Shown here: positions 19,869-31,232 of the stretch, one piece after another | How the letters are laid out: the number at the start of each line of letters is the position of its first letter | Position numbering within the stretch: position 1 is the stretch's first letter | NCBI GenBank assembly: GCA_947488305.1 | Contig: CANKZM010000004.1 | Span: forward strand, 377,501-441,500 | Source: an uncultured Roseobacter sp. | GTDB taxonomy: Bacteria; Pseudomonadota; Alphaproteobacteria; Rhodobacterales; Rhodobacteraceae | Length of the DNA stretch: 64,000 nt | Reading direction: 5' to 3' | Made by a program: the position numbers and the translations under genes | Notes under the pieces: generated by a model | The model's input: only the letters and a program-made list of their open reading frames with translations | What the model was told of the DNA's origin: nothing | Database searches by the model: none

Positions 19869-20264
19869 TCAGAACAGTGTAAGCACTGCTCCGATTACAG
19901 CGCATCCGAATGTGGCATATCCACCATCAATCCAAAGTAGCTGTTTGGGGCGTGCGCTGAAGCCGTAGAATGTCGCGATCCACGGGCTCACCAAAAAGAG
20001 ACCGATGCCGAAACCAGACACGAGGCCTTTTCCAAAGGTATCAATCGCGCTCAGTTCAAAAACGTGACGCATCATACCCGCGACCAAAATCGCGCAGATC
20101 AGGCTCGTGACGTATGGTACCGGGTCTTTTTGATTTGCAGGTTGGCCGTCGTCGCCCACGGGTACGCCGGATGCAGCCATCCATTTCTGGGCCAGCACGG
20201 TGTACCAGACGGCACCAAAGCCAAAGGCAGCAATGCCTGCAACGATCACACTTACAAAGCTCAT
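19869..20264 (-). CDS. DUF1761 domain membrane protein
   Basis: MSFVSVIVAGIAAFGFGAVWYTVLAQKWMAASG; small multi-TM protein. Confidence 0.8.
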   Translation of the reverse strand: MSFVSVIVAGIAAFGFGAVWYTVLAQKWMAASGVPVGDDGQPANQKDPVPYVTSLICAILVAGMMRHVFELSAIDTFGKGLVSGFGIGLFLVSPWIATFYGFSARPKQLLWIDGGYATFGCAVIGAVLTLF

Positions 20265-20315
20265 GGTCTTCCTCCCGTTTTCGAATAAGGAACATCAAGC
20301 CAGAAGTGACGCGGT

Positions 20316-20738
20316 TTATCCAGAAGGGATCCCCGCCATGTCGCATATGATTGCCCATTCGTTTGGGCGTACAGGCTGAACAGACAGCCGCGAGGATTTT
20401 ACCAGCGCCATTTCGCTCAGGCGTTCGTCACTCTTGACCATTTCAAGGGTCACAGGTGTCTGAACCGGACGTACCGCCTTGATATCAACGCATTCCCAGC
20501 GGGCGTCATCCGTGGTGCTGTCAGGATGTGCCTCGGCGATGACTTCAACAACGCCGACAATCGCCTTCTCTTTCTGTGAGTGATAGAAAAACCCCAGATC
20601 GCCAATTTTCATCTCCCGCATGAAATTGCGGGCCTGATAGTTCCTTACACCGTCCCATTCCTCACCTTGATCGCCTTTTGCGACCTGATCGTCCCAGCTC
20701 CAGGTGGAGGGTTCGGACTTGAACAACCAATACGCCAT
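20316..20738 (-). CDS. EVE domain-containing protein
   Basis: MAYWLFKSEPSTWSWDDQVAKGDQGEEWDGVRNYQARNFMREMKIGDLGFFYHS. Confidence 0.92.
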   Translation of the reverse strand: MAYWLFKSEPSTWSWDDQVAKGDQGEEWDGVRNYQARNFMREMKIGDLGFFYHSQKEKAIVGVVEVIAEAHPDSTTDDARWECVDIKAVRPVQTPVTLEMVKSDERLSEMALVKSSRLSVQPVRPNEWAIICDMAGIPSG

Positions 20739-21010
20739 TATCCAATCACCCTGTTCCATGGGATCAGTTCCACCGAGGCGAACAACCCGGCCTTACCATA
20801 GGGGTCCCCGGCGACCCATTCTTCAGCGTCAGCCATTTCAGTGACGTCCAGCACGATCAGTGACCCGCACATCTGTCCGGCATCATCCAGCAACGGGCCC
20901 GCTTGCTGCACGGCAGGGCTGGATTTGAGGTATTCCACATGGGCAGGCCGGTTTTCCTGCCGGATCGGCAGGGCACCGGGTTTATCGCGGGCAATCAGGG
21001 CGACAAGCAT
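20738..21010 (-). CDS. YciI family protein
   Basis: MLVALIARDKPGALPIRQENRPAHVEYL...GSLIVLD...EEWVAGDPYGKAGLFASVELIPW. Confidence 0.88.
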   Translation of the reverse strand: MLVALIARDKPGALPIRQENRPAHVEYLKSSPAVQQAGPLLDDAGQMCGSLIVLDVTEMADAEEWVAGDPYGKAGLFASVELIPWNRVIG

Positions 21011-21011
21011 G

Positions 21012-21974
21012 TTATTCTTCCTTTAGTGAACGAGAGAGCAGCGCGGTCATTGCGTCGCCTACATCCAAGCGTTTTTCGACGAGTGCTGCAACCATCGTTG
21101 AGATCGGGAGATCCAGACCTTCCTGTGCAGAATATTCTGACACTGCAATCGCCGTCGCAGCACCTTCGACTGTCGTGGCAGGGTCGAAGTGCGCGCCTGA
21201 CCCAATGGACAGGCCAAAGCGAAAGTTGCGAGACTGCTTTGACGTACAGGTCAGAACCAGATCGCCAAACCCGGACAGGCCGGAAAGTGTTGCCGGATCC
21301 GCGCCCATATGAGCTGCGAGGCGTTGCATTTCCGCGTTGCCACGCGTCATCAATGCAGCACGCGCGCTCTCACCCAAGCCAGCGCCGATGGCTGCACCAC
21401 ACGCAATGGCAACCACGTTTTTCAGCGCTCCCCCAAGGGATGCACCGACCACATCAGTGCTGCGGTAAAGTCTGAGGGTGCTGGTTGAAAGCTGCTTTTG
21501 CAGGATTTCAGCGGCATTTGAATTTCCACAGGCCAAAGTCAAAGCCGTGGGCAGCCCGTTTGCGATGTCTGTCGCAAAACTCGGACCAGTCAGCAGAGCG
21601 CAGAGGCTTTTGGGGCAAAGAGTCTCAACAATGTCGACAGCGGTGGAACTGGTGCCAAGTTCCATGCCTTTGCAACAGGCCACAAGCGTCAAGCCATCGA
21701 GCGTGGACTGGTGGGTTTTCAGGAATCCGCGCAGCTTTTGCATGGGCACACAGAGCAAGACCAAATCAGCCACTCGCACGGCGTCGATGTCTGACGTGAT
21801 GTTGAGGGTTCCCGGAAGTGTTGCTTCCGGAAGATGCCGTTCGTTCTTGCGGGTGCTGGCCATCTCGATGGCCTGCGCTTCGTTGCGCGCCCAAAGCGTA
21901 ACGGGACCGTTTTCGGACAGCGCGATCGCAAGTGCCGTACCAAAAGCGCCGGCACCAAGGACACAAATGCTCAT
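21012..21974 (-). CDS. gpsA: NAD(P)H-dependent glycerol-3-phosphate dehydrogenase
   Basis: [76 protein letters not shown]. Confidence 0.96.
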   Translation of the reverse strand: MSICVLGAGAFGTALAIALSENGPVTLWARNEAQAIEMASTRKNERHLPEATLPGTLNITSDIDAVRVADLVLLCVPMQKLRGFLKTHQSTLDGLTLVACCKGMELGTSSTAVDIVETLCPKSLCALLTGPSFATDIANGLPTALTLACGNSNAAEILQKQLSTSTLRLYRSTDVVGASLGGALKNVVAIACGAAIGAGLGESARAALMTRGNAEMQRLAAHMGADPATLSGLSGFGDLVLTCTSKQSRNFRFGLSIGSGAHFDPATTVEGAATAIAVSEYSAQEGLDLPISTMVAALVEKRLDVGDAMTALLSRSLKEE

Positions 21975-23056
21975 GCCTTGGCCCCCTTCTTCCCGCTTCC
22001 CAACATCGCCGGGCTATGCTGATCAAGCGGCCAGCGTGGCCGGGCGGAAAGGCTCAGATCGTCTGGCGGATGGCGTTCCATACGTTCCAAAGCGGCATAT
22101 CCGATCATCGCTGCGTTATCAGTGCAGAGTGCCAAAGGGGGGGCGGTGAAGTGTACGCCTGATTGTTCCGAAACAGTCTCTAACTTGGATCTGATTGACA
22201 TATTGGAGGCAACGCCTCCGGCCACACAAAGTGTCGTGGCGCTCGGCGCAAGCAACAACGCTCGACGTGTTTTTTCTGCCATCACATCCACGACGGCAGC
22301 CTGAAAACTGGCGCAAAGATCATGTTGGTCTTTTTCGTATAAGCCACCTTGCGTTTCAATCAGGCTATCACGTGCCCGCAAGACAGCTGTCTTCAACCCG
22401 GAAAAGGAAAGGTCGCAACCGGGCCGGTCAAGCAGCGGGCGGGGCAGGGAAAAGCGGGTTGCGTCGCCGGAGCGCGCGGCCATTTCAACCGACGGTCCAC
22501 CCGGTTGCGGCAAGGCCAGAAGGCGCGCGACCTTGTCAAACGCCTCCCCGGGGGCGTCGTCAATTGTACCGCCGAGCCGTTTGAAATCATCCGGACCTTC
22601 AACACTCAGGAACTGGCAATGCCCGCCCGAAACAAGAAGCATCAAGTAGGGGTATGGAACCGCATCCGTGAGTCTCGGGGTCAGCGCATGTCCTGCCAGA
22701 TGATTGATCCCATAGAGCGGCTTACCGGTCGCCAGCGCCAATCCCTTTGCGCACATGACACCGGAAACGACCCCCCCGATCAAGCCGGGCCCGGCCGTCA
22801 CAGCAATTGCGTCCATGTCTGAGAGACTGAGTCTGGCTTTCTCCAACGCCTCCTCAACACAGTAGTCGAGTATTTCGGCGTGGGCACGGGCTGCGATTTC
22901 AGGCACAACGCCCCCGAAAGCGGCGTGCAGGCTATCCTGGTTCTTGACGACCGACGCCAATACGTCCGCCTTGCCGCTCCCGTTGCGGCGCACGATGGAT
23001 GCAGCCGTATCGTCACAGCTGCTTTCCAATGCCAAGACGGTTTGAGTACGCCCCAC
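21971..23056 (-). CDS. tsaD: tRNA N6-adenosine threonylcarbamoyltransferase TsaD
   Basis: [55 protein letters not shown]; start ambiguous (GTG 23056, ORF open to 23236). Confidence 0.95.
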   Translation of the reverse strand: MGRTQTVLALESSCDDTAASIVRRNGSGKADVLASVVKNQDSLHAAFGGVVPEIAARAHAEILDYCVEEALEKARLSLSDMDAIAVTAGPGLIGGVVSGVMCAKGLALATGKPLYGINHLAGHALTPRLTDAVPYPYLMLLVSGGHCQFLSVEGPDDFKRLGGTIDDAPGEAFDKVARLLALPQPGGPSVEMAARSGDATRFSLPRPLLDRPGCDLSFSGLKTAVLRARDSLIETQGGLYEKDQHDLCASFQAAVVDVMAEKTRRALLLAPSATTLCVAGGVASNMSIRSKLETVSEQSGVHFTAPPLALCTDNAAMIGYAALERMERHPPDDLSLSARPRWPLDQHSPAMLGSGKKGAKA

Positions 23057-23147
23057 CCTTGTGTCCCCGTTGCAAGATACAGGCATGGCAGGTAACACCG
23101 AAGGCGCGCGCAAACAATGCCGGGAGGCTCCAAGTTCAGTGCAAAAG

Positions 23148-23843
23148 ATGCAATTGCTCCTGACCCGGCCCTTGGGAATGAACGACGATTTCGTCGAGAG
23201 TTTCCCGAAAGATCTTGCCGCCCGTTTGCACTTCATCGATTGCCCCCTGATGCGGATTGTCTCGCTTCAAAGCCAAAGTGGCATCGAAGGGGACGCACGC
23301 GCGATATTCACATCGTCGAATGGGGTCCGTTTTGCGCCGCCGTCCTTGGGGCGATATGCCTATTGTGTTGGCGAACGCACAACCGCAGTGGCGCGCGAAG
23401 CGGGTTGGGAGCCCATTTGTGCAGGGGAGAACGCCGAGGAGCTGATCGAGTACATAGGTGCCCGAAATCCCTCGGTTTCGCTGTATCATTTGTGCGGGGT
23501 GCACCAACGGGGAAATGTGGTCGAGGCGCTGAACGCCAAGGGGTTGAAGGCACAACGAGTGGTGCTCTACGATCAGCAACTTTTGCCTCTGCCGCCTGTG
23601 GTTCTGGAAAGCCTGAAGGGCGAAACCCCGACGATAGTGCCACTTTTTTCACCGCGCGCCGCCGCTCATTTCGCCGCACACGCGCCCAAGAACCCGTTTA
23701 TCAAAGTCGTTGCAATGAGCGATGCCGTGGCGCAGTCGGTGCGGAATAACGCCAGTTTGGAAACAGTTACCGCTGCCCACCCAACGGCCAAGGCTATGCT
23801 GGATGTCATTGAAAACCTTACCCTCACGCATCGCTTGGGTTGA
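23148..23843 (+). CDS. hemD: Uroporphyrinogen-III synthase
   Basis: [20 protein letters not shown]...[13 protein letters not shown]...[12 protein letters not shown]; precedes Mic60-like and HemY-like genes. Confidence 0.85.
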   Translation: MQLLLTRPLGMNDDFVESFPKDLAARLHFIDCPLMRIVSLQSQSGIEGDARAIFTSSNGVRFAPPSLGRYAYCVGERTTAVAREAGWEPICAGENAEELIEYIGARNPSVSLYHLCGVHQRGNVVEALNAKGLKAQRVVLYDQQLLPLPPVVLESLKGETPTIVPLFSPRAAAHFAAHAPKNPFIKVVAMSDAVAQSVRNNASLETVTAAHPTAKAMLDVIENLTLTHRLG

Positions 23844-23903
23844 GAGGTGGAGCGCTCAAGAGTAAGGTTCCTTAACAGCGCGCGCCGGTGAAGATTCGAA
23901 AAG

Positions 23904-25391
23904 GTGGAAGATTTGGCCAAATCTGGAAAGTCCAACAAGGCAACAAGCAAAGAAAAGCAGAGCGTCGAAAAGCCGGAAGATGCAGAGAAGGTCGTTTCCG
24001 AGGTGGAAACGAAGCTTTCGAATGCCGAGAAAACCGATGATGTATCGCTGGATGATATCGCCGTAGAGACACCTTCACCGGACGACGCGGATACGCCAGA
24101 ACCAGCCGATTCAAAAGAGGCGTCGGACGCTGAGACCGTTGAGGAATTGCTGGAGGATGAGGCGCTCGATTCCGTCGCTGAGGCCGAAGCGGAGATGGAA
24201 CAGGAGCTTTACGGAGAGGCGGATCCCGACACTGAAGACGCAGATGCCGAAAAGCTTGACGCTGACGAGGCCGAGGTTTTGGATGCGGACGAAATTCGCG
24301 ATCCAGATGCAACAGAAGAGAATTCAGAGGCGCAGGAACAGGACGATACCGTTGAGGAACCTGAGCCCGTAGAAACGCAGCCGGTGGCAGAACCGAAGCC
24401 TGCGCCGCAACCGTCCGGCGGCTCCATGTGGCCCAGTGTTTTTGGCGGTGTGATTGCCGCGTTGATCGGCTTTATCGTCGGGCGCGGCGACGTGATTGAC
24501 AATTACCTGCCGTCCGCATTTCAGCGTCCCGACATTGACCTGACGGTTGTGGATGATCTTGCTGCACAAACCGAAGCGCTTTCGGCGCAAGCGGAGGAAC
24601 TGGCGACGCAGACGCAGACGCAAGTATCGCGGATTGAGGCTTTGGAAGCGGTGAGCGCGCAAGCCATTCTGGAGTCAGTTGCGAGCCTCGAAACGGATCT
24701 TGAGACGGTTGCAGCGCGGCTTGAGGCTTTGGAAGCAAGACCCATCGCAGTTGAAACCGTAGAGTCCGAGGACGCCAATGCCGCGTCTGCCGAAGAACTT
24801 GCGGCGCTGCAGACCGCGCTGGAAGAACAAAAAGCGCAGATCGCCGATCTTGTTGAAAGCGCAAAGGCAGCCGAGGCCCGCGCGGCGGAAGAGGCGTCAC
24901 AGATTCTTGCCCGCGCGGCGTTGACGCGGGTTGTGACCGCTGTCGACAGCGGCCAGTCCTTTGCGCCCGCACTGACGGATTTGGAAGAGGTAACCCCGGT
25001 AGAAGTCCCCGCAGCCCTGCGCGAAGCCGCCGAAGCGGGTGTGCCTTCAATGGCATCATTGCAGGATAGCTTTCCCGACGCGGCACGCGCGGGTTTGTCC
25101 GCGGCGCGGGATGAAGTCCCTGAAATCGAAGTTGAGGGAATCACGGGATTCCTGAAGCGTCAATTGAATGCACGCTCGGTGACGCCACGCGAAGGGGCCG
25201 ACCCGGACGCAATTCTGTCTCGGGCGCAAGCTGCCGTTCGTGCGGGCGATCTCGGGACTGCGTTGAGTGAAATGGATGCCTTGCCGGAGGCTGCGCGCTC
25301 AGCGATGGCAGACTGGCTGGACGCAGCAACAGCCCGAAAAGCTGCCCAGGATGCGGCGAACGAATTGGCTGACAGCCTGAACAGCAACTAA
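23904..25391 (+). CDS. Mitofilin/Mic60-like (COG4223-type) inner-membrane protein
   Basis: Long acidic N-terminus, one TM (WPSVFGGVIAALIGFIVGRGDVI), coiled coil, conserved C-terminal helical domain; located between hemD and hemY-like genes. Confidence 0.75.
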   Translation: MEDLAKSGKSNKATSKEKQSVEKPEDAEKVVSEVETKLSNAEKTDDVSLDDIAVETPSPDDADTPEPADSKEASDAETVEELLEDEALDSVAEAEAEMEQELYGEADPDTEDADAEKLDADEAEVLDADEIRDPDATEENSEAQEQDDTVEEPEPVETQPVAEPKPAPQPSGGSMWPSVFGGVIAALIGFIVGRGDVIDNYLPSAFQRPDIDLTVVDDLAAQTEALSAQAEELATQTQTQVSRIEALEAVSAQAILESVASLETDLETVAARLEALEARPIAVETVESEDANAASAEELAALQTALEEQKAQIADLVESAKAAEARAAEEASQILARAALTRVVTAVDSGQSFAPALTDLEEVTPVEVPAALREAAEAGVPSMASLQDSFPDAARAGLSAARDEVPEIEVEGITGFLKRQLNARSVTPREGADPDAILSRAQAAVRAGDLGTALSEMDALPEAARSAMADWLDAATARKAAQDAANELADSLNSN

Positions 25392-25401
25392 GGATTATTT
25401 T

Positions 25402-26907
25402 ATGCTTTGGTCTTTGATAAAGATTCTTCTTTTTGTTGCCGCCGTTGCTGCATTGGCGCTGGGGGCGGGATACCTGCTGGAAAGCGAAGGCGGGGTTCAG
25501 GTTCAGGTCATGGGCAGCGAATACACATTCGGGCCGCTGCAATCTGTAATCGCGATTGTCGTGCTGGTGTTTGCAGTCTGGCTGCTTCTGAAACTGCTTT
25601 CGCTGCTCGTGGCGTGCTGGCGGTTTCTGAATGGGGATGAGACGGCTTTGTCTCGCTACTTCGACCGTAGTCGCGAGCGGAAGGGCTTTCAGGCCCTGTC
25701 CGAAGGGCTCATGGCGTTGGCCAGTGGGGAAGGGCGTGTCGCGATGACCAAGGCCGCCAAGGCCGAAAAATACCTGAATAAGCCGGAATTGACCAACCTG
25801 CTTGTGGCACAAGCTGCCGAAATGGCGGGAGACCGGCGCAAGGCTGAAGAGACTTACAAGAAACTCGTCACGAAGGACGCCACAAGGTTCGTCGGTGTAC
25901 GCGGCATCATGAAGCAAAAGCTGGCTGATGGAGATACCGAAACAGCCCTGAAACTGGCCGAGAAAGCATTTGCGTTAAAGCCCAAGCACGAAGAAACACA
26001 GGATGTTCTACTGCGACTTCAGGCCAAGACGGAGGATTGGTCCGGTGCGCGGCAAACTCTGAATGCCAAGTTGAAATACGGTGCGCTGCCCCGCGATGTG
26101 CATAAACGCCGGGATGCAGTGCTGGCCTTGTCAGAAGCCAAAGATATTTTGTCAGAGGAAAGCTCCATCGAAGTTCAGGAGAAGGCCATTGAGGCGAACA
26201 AGCTGTCGCCTGACCTTATTCCTGCGGCAGTCATGGCGGCTGGCGGGCATGTGGAGCAGGGACGTCCGAAACTTGCGGTTCGCCTTTTGAAAAAAGCATG
26301 GGAAGTGCAGCCGCACCCAGATCTGGCTTCCGCGTTTGCGGCCATCGCCCCGGATGAAACTCCATCCGAGCGGATCAAAAGGTTCATGCATCTGACACGG
26401 CTGAAGCCGGATCATCCGGAAACAAAGATGCTCTTGGCGGAATTGCATATCGCCAATGAAGATTTCCCCGAGGCGCGGCGTGCGCTGGGCGACCTGGCCG
26501 AAAGTAACCCGACGGCTCGATCCGTGACGCTGATGGCGGCCATTGAAAAGGGCGAGGGTGCAGCGGACGCTGTTGTGCGGGGTTGGTTGGCAAAGGCGTT
26601 GACCGTGTCGCGTGGTCCGCAGTGGATTTGCGAAAACTGCCAGCATCTCCATTCTGATTGGGCGCCGTTCTGCGAAAACTGTGAAAGCTTCGACACGCTG
26701 GCGTGGAAAACGCCTCCCATGACTGAAATGGCAATGCCGGGAGGCGTCCAGATGCTGCCGTTGATCGTCGGTGCTCTGGAGGATAAATCCGATTTGCCCG
26801 TGCCGGCAACGGAGCCAGAGATCGAGGATGCGGAGCTGGTAACCGATGAGGAACCAGAAGTCGTGGAAGGCGTCACGCAAGAGGAACAGACGCCCAAAGC
26901 CAGTTGA
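25402..26907 (+). CDS. hemY: HemY-like TPR membrane protein
   Basis: N-terminal two-TM HemY_N region, TPR-like repeats, C-terminal Zn-ribbon CENCQHLHSDWAPFCENC. Confidence 0.85.
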   Translation: MLWSLIKILLFVAAVAALALGAGYLLESEGGVQVQVMGSEYTFGPLQSVIAIVVLVFAVWLLLKLLSLLVACWRFLNGDETALSRYFDRSRERKGFQALSEGLMALASGEGRVAMTKAAKAEKYLNKPELTNLLVAQAAEMAGDRRKAEETYKKLVTKDATRFVGVRGIMKQKLADGDTETALKLAEKAFALKPKHEETQDVLLRLQAKTEDWSGARQTLNAKLKYGALPRDVHKRRDAVLALSEAKDILSEESSIEVQEKAIEANKLSPDLIPAAVMAAGGHVEQGRPKLAVRLLKKAWEVQPHPDLASAFAAIAPDETPSERIKRFMHLTRLKPDHPETKMLLAELHIANEDFPEARRALGDLAESNPTARSVTLMAAIEKGEGAADAVVRGWLAKALTVSRGPQWICENCQHLHSDWAPFCENCESFDTLAWKTPPMTEMAMPGGVQMLPLIVGALEDKSDLPVPATEPEIEDAELVTDEEPEVVEGVTQEEQTPKAS

Positions 26908-26944
26908 TGCGCTGGTTTGTCCCTTGACGTCGGCAGGATGCGGT

Positions 26945-26974
26945 CCCTTATGTGATACATCATCACTCTAAGGG
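26945..26974. promoter_or_regulatory. Nested inverted repeat immediately upstream of copA
   Basis: CCCTTA-t-GTGAT-acatc-ATCAC-tc-TAAGGG; copA GTG start at 26984. Confidence 0.45.
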
Positions 26975-26983
26975 TGTTTCGAA

Positions 26984-29245
26984 GTGTCGAAAACCGTCAC
27001 TTTATCCATTGAAAAAATGCACTGCGGGTCTTGTGTAGGCCGCGTGGACCGTGCGCTCGCAGCCGTCACTGGTGTTGAAGCTGTCGCCGTCAACCTTGCA
27101 ACGGAAACCGCGGTGGTGAGGGGAGACGGCAACGGTCTGATTGACGCTTTGATCGGTGCATCCGAGGCGGCCGGGTTTCCTGCACATCTGGCGCAGGCGG
27201 CAGATTACGACAAACAGGATAAGCGTGACGCGGAAGCTCTTGCCTTAAAGCGGCGCACTTTGCTGGCGGCTGTGATGGCCTTGCCGGTGTTTGTGCTTGA
27301 AATGGGCGGGCACATGATCCCGTCATTTCATCACTTCCTTCACCAGAGTTTCGGCGTGCAGAATCTTTGGGTGCTTCAAGCGGTTCTGACCACCTGCGTG
27401 TTGCTTGGCCCCGGGCGTGAGTTTTACCGGGAGGGACTGCCGGCGCTTTTTCAAGGCAGACCAGATATGAACAGTCTGGTCGCTGTTGGTACGTTAGCGG
27501 CATATATCTACTCCATGACCGTGCTATTGGTGCCGAATGCGCTCCCGGTCGAGGCACGTGCGGTCTACTTTGAAGCTGCGGCGGTGATTGTCGTTTTGAT
27601 CCTTGTGGGGCGTTGGTTGGAGGCCCGCGCCAAAGGAAAAACAGGCGCCGCCATCTCTGCGCTGATCCGACTGCAACCCAAGACCGCCCGGGTCATGCAC
27701 GACGGACAAACCCGCGAAGTTGCCGTCGAAAACCTCGTCCCCGGTGACATGATCGTTTTGCGCCCGGGTGAACGCATGCCGGTAGACGGTGCGGTCACGG
27801 AAGGCACCAGTCATGTCGACGAAAGCATGTTGACCGGCGAACCCATGCCCGTCGTAAAACAGCCGGGCGACCCGGTGACAGGCGGCACGGTGAACGGCAA
27901 TGGCGGTCTGACCGTAAGGGCAACACGGGTCGGGCGGGATACTGTACTGGCAGGGATCGTGCGCATGGTGCAAGACGCGCAGGGTGCCAAACTCCCCATT
28001 CAGGCGCTGGTGGACCGGATTACGCTCTGGTTTGTGCCGCTCGTCCTCGTTGTTGCGGCCATCACAGTTCTGGTCTGGTTGGTATTCGGGCCAGCGCCGG
28101 TGATCTCTTATGCGCTGGTCGCAGGTGTTTCCGTTCTTATCATTGCATGCCCTTGTGCAATGGGTCTTGCGACGCCCACTTCGATCATGGTGGCAACGGG
28201 TCGCGCAGCAGAGCTTGGTGTCCTCTTTCGGAAAGGCGATGCGTTGCAATCGCTGGCTGATGTAGATGTCATTGCCTTTGATAAAACAGGCACCCTGACA
28301 GAGGGCGCGCCCGCATTGCATCAGATTATCCCGACAAATGGGTTCACATCGACCGATGTCTTGCGACTGGTGGCCTCAGTTGAGGCGCGGGCCGAGCATC
28401 CGATTGCGGGCGCGCTTGTTGCGGTCGCACATGCCGAAGGGATAGACCTTTCGCCAGCAACATCTGTCGCCGCCCAAAGTGGCTTGGGTATTGCCGGGGA
28501 GGTAGATGGGCAAGCCGTTCTGGTGGGATCGGGTCGTCTGATGAAGGACAAAGGCATTGATGTATCCGCCTTCGCTGCGGCCACGTCCGAGGCGGCGCTG
28601 GCAGGAGACACGGTGTTCTTTGCCGCCGTTGACGGGAAAGCCGCGGCGTTGATCAGCGTTACGGACCCGGTAAAACCAAATGCGGCAGAATTGATCGCCT
28701 CCTGTCATGCTCAAGGGCTGACCGTGGCGATGATCACTGGAGACAAGGAAGAGACCGCCCAAACAATCGCGACCCATATCGGTATCGATACGGTGGTTGC
28801 CGAAGTTCTACCGGAGGGCAAGGTCGCCGCGATTGACCGGCTGAAGTCGGACTGGGGAAGGGTGGCGTTCGTGGGGGATGGCATTAACGACGGCCCTGCC
28901 TTGGCTGCGGCTGATGTCGGGATTGCAATCGGAACGGGGACAGATGTGGCCATCCAATCCGCAGACGTGGTGTTGATGTCCGGAGATTTGCGAGGCGTTG
29001 GCACGGCTCATCAGGTGTCACAGGCGACGATGCGCAACATCCGGCAGAACCTTTTCTGGGCTTTCAGCTATAATTCAGCGTTGATCCCTGTGGCGGCGGG
29101 TATCCTGTTTGCGCCGTTTGGGCTACTCCTGTCGCCGGTTCTGGCGGCAGCAGCGATGGCGCTGTCCAGTGTGTTTGTTCTGACGAACGCGCTTCGGTTA
29201 AAGGGATTATCCGCACGGCATCATACCGCGTCGGCCAGCTCCTGA
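26984..29245 (+). CDS. copA: Heavy-metal (Cu+-type) translocating P-type ATPase
   Basis: N-terminal MHCGSC metal-binding domain; CPC ([12 protein letters not shown]), [29 protein letters not shown]. Confidence 0.94.
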   Translation: MSKTVTLSIEKMHCGSCVGRVDRALAAVTGVEAVAVNLATETAVVRGDGNGLIDALIGASEAAGFPAHLAQAADYDKQDKRDAEALALKRRTLLAAVMALPVFVLEMGGHMIPSFHHFLHQSFGVQNLWVLQAVLTTCVLLGPGREFYREGLPALFQGRPDMNSLVAVGTLAAYIYSMTVLLVPNALPVEARAVYFEAAAVIVVLILVGRWLEARAKGKTGAAISALIRLQPKTARVMHDGQTREVAVENLVPGDMIVLRPGERMPVDGAVTEGTSHVDESMLTGEPMPVVKQPGDPVTGGTVNGNGGLTVRATRVGRDTVLAGIVRMVQDAQGAKLPIQALVDRITLWFVPLVLVVAAITVLVWLVFGPAPVISYALVAGVSVLIIACPCAMGLATPTSIMVATGRAAELGVLFRKGDALQSLADVDVIAFDKTGTLTEGAPALHQIIPTNGFTSTDVLRLVASVEARAEHPIAGALVAVAHAEGIDLSPATSVAAQSGLGIAGEVDGQAVLVGSGRLMKDKGIDVSAFAAATSEAALAGDTVFFAAVDGKAAALISVTDPVKPNAAELIASCHAQGLTVAMITGDKEETAQTIATHIGIDTVVAEVLPEGKVAAIDRLKSDWGRVAFVGDGINDGPALAAADVGIAIGTGTDVAIQSADVVLMSGDLRGVGTAHQVSQATMRNIRQNLFWAFSYNSALIPVAAGILFAPFGLLLSPVLAAAAMALSSVFVLTNALRLKGLSARHHTASASS

Positions 29246-30042
29246 AGGGTTTCGTGTATCTTGTCGGACCCGATCACCGCATGCCGGACAAGCCGGTCGA
29301 ACTGGCGGGCAAATCCCCGGACCTGATCCGGACTGCTGACAACCAGGTAGGCGTCGCCAATGTAGAGGGCAACACGCTGTTGGCCAAAAACGGTGAAGGG
29401 TGCCGAATAGGTCTTGCGACCGTCATAAACATGCAGGCGAAGGGCGGGGTAGTTCTCGTTGCAGATGCGCGCCATGTGTAAAAGCTGGTTGCGACAATCC
29501 CTTCGGGATGCGCCCCGCCAAAGACCCGTCCGTTCAGACAGATCCTGCAAGGTCTGCAACGGCATGGCGACTTCCACATCGATCGTGTTCAAAGAGATGC
29601 GTTCCAATACGTTTTCGGCACCTGCTCCGCGCGCATCGTGCACATCTTCGGCATCGGACGGCGACAGGCTGATGATATCCGGTATCGTCGAGGGCACAGT
29701 GCGCAATTTGTAGCCCTGGGCTTCATTGCGCCATTGGTCCAGAGGCGTTGACCCGTCTGCCTGCACCTCTTTTTCGATTTGCACGCTTTCGGTCACTTCC
29801 TGTCGACCTTCAGGGGCGTTTTCCAGACAAAGCAACCAATCGACAGAAACGCCGCTGACGGAGGCGATCCGCCGAAGGGTTTCTGCGCGCGGCATACGGT
29901 CCGTTTCCGGACTGAGGAACTGGCTGAGTGCAGATCGGTCAATACCAGTGGATTTCATGAAGTGGCCCCGGCCCTCCCCATGGGAGGCCACAACCTGTCG
30001 CAAGCGCTCTTTGAACAAAAGAGAGAGATCACGCTTATCCAT
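29221..30042 (-). CDS. Helix-turn-helix (XRE-like) regulator with uncharacterised C-terminal domain
   Basis: [67 protein letters not shown] open to 30096. Confidence 0.8.
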   Translation of the reverse strand: MDKRDLSLLFKERLRQVVASHGEGRGHFMKSTGIDRSALSQFLSPETDRMPRAETLRRIASVSGVSVDWLLCLENAPEGRQEVTESVQIEKEVQADGSTPLDQWRNEAQGYKLRTVPSTIPDIISLSPSDAEDVHDARGAGAENVLERISLNTIDVEVAMPLQTLQDLSERTGLWRGASRRDCRNQLLHMARICNENYPALRLHVYDGRKTYSAPFTVFGQQRVALYIGDAYLVVSSPDQVRGFARQFDRLVRHAVIGSDKIHETLQELADAV

Positions 30043-30202
30043 GCAACCAACGATATCGGATTGTAGTGGAAATGCGACATAATTTTGGAAAAGCAACGTA
30101 AGTCATGCAAAAGTTGCAGATTCACGCGCTTGCCTGATCCTCAAAGATCACAAGACTGTGAATGCTGCCAGTTTTTGACACGAGGATAGAAGGAAGTCTC
30201 GA

Positions 30203-31165
30203 TTGAAGGGTCACGAGAAGAAGACGCGCGGGTTCACGGGATGGCCGACGCTGGGGATCTGCTTTTTGTGTTATGTGGGAGTGGGGCTATCAACCGCTTT
30301 CGCGCTGGATCTTGGACCCCTTTTGGCGATCATTATTTTGACGCTGGCTTTGACACTTTATTCCTCGTTCAACCACGAAGTGCTGCACGGCCACCCATTC
30401 CAAAATGATGTCGCCAATTCCCTGCTGGTTTTTCCGGCTTTGGGTCTGCTGATCCCCTACTTCCGGTTCCGCGATACGCATCTCGCGCATCACCATGATC
30501 CTTCCTTGACCGACCCTTACGACGACCCTGAAACGAACTTCGTCGACCCCGCAGTATGGGCGCAGTGGTCCGCGATCCGTCGCAGGATCTATTGTTTGAA
30601 CAACACGTTACTGGGGCGCATCTCCATTGGTCCGGTCATCGGGCTTGCGGCGTTTTACACCAGTGATCTCAAGGCGATACGGACGGGTGATCGCCAGGTG
30701 ATAAACGCTTACCTGTTTCACGCCGCCGGGCTTGCGCCCGTCTTGTTGTGGCTATTCTGGGTTAGTGAGATGCCTTTCTGGCAGTATATTATTGCGGTTT
30801 ACTTCAGCCACTCGGTCCTCAAAATCCGCACATTCCTTGAGCATCGAGCCCATGAGAAAGCGCGCTGTCGCAGTGTGATTATCGAAGATCGTGGTCTGTT
30901 GTCGTTCCTGTTTCTCAAGAACAACCTTCATTCGGTTCACCACGCGTCACCCGGTTTGCCGTGGTACCAACTGGAAGGCCATTACACCGCCCGGCGGGAT
31001 CAGTTTCTGGCAAGAAATGAAGGCTACGCATATCGTTCTTATGCAGAAGTCGCCCGATTGTTTCTATTGAGCACTAAAGATCCCGTGCCCCATGTCCTGT
31101 GGCCACAAACCCCCATTGAAACGGGCGAACCACACCAGGTCATTGGCGAAAGCAGGGTTTCCTGA
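30203..31165 (+). CDS. Fatty acid desaturase family protein
   Basis: Histidine boxes HEVLHGH, HLAHHHD, HSVHH; multi-TM. Confidence 0.9.
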   Translation: MKGHEKKTRGFTGWPTLGICFLCYVGVGLSTAFALDLGPLLAIIILTLALTLYSSFNHEVLHGHPFQNDVANSLLVFPALGLLIPYFRFRDTHLAHHHDPSLTDPYDDPETNFVDPAVWAQWSAIRRRIYCLNNTLLGRISIGPVIGLAAFYTSDLKAIRTGDRQVINAYLFHAAGLAPVLLWLFWVSEMPFWQYIIAVYFSHSVLKIRTFLEHRAHEKARCRSVIIEDRGLLSFLFLKNNLHSVHHASPGLPWYQLEGHYTARRDQFLARNEGYAYRSYAEVARLFLLSTKDPVPHVLWPQTPIETGEPHQVIGESRVS

Positions 31166-31232
31166 TCTCTGGACGCTTGCAACTTAGGGCCGCTTGGCGC
31201 TTTGATGGCGCAAAGCACTTAAGGAGGCCAAG

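Noticed and set aside
24472-25144. Two long minus-strand ORFs (204 and 207 aa) opposite the Mic60-like gene
   Set aside because: Ser/Ala- or Pro/Arg-rich low-complexity translations typical of shadow frames of acidic coiled coils
27524-28321. 265-aa minus-strand ORF inside copA
   Set aside because: Shadow frame; no start context or recognisable domain
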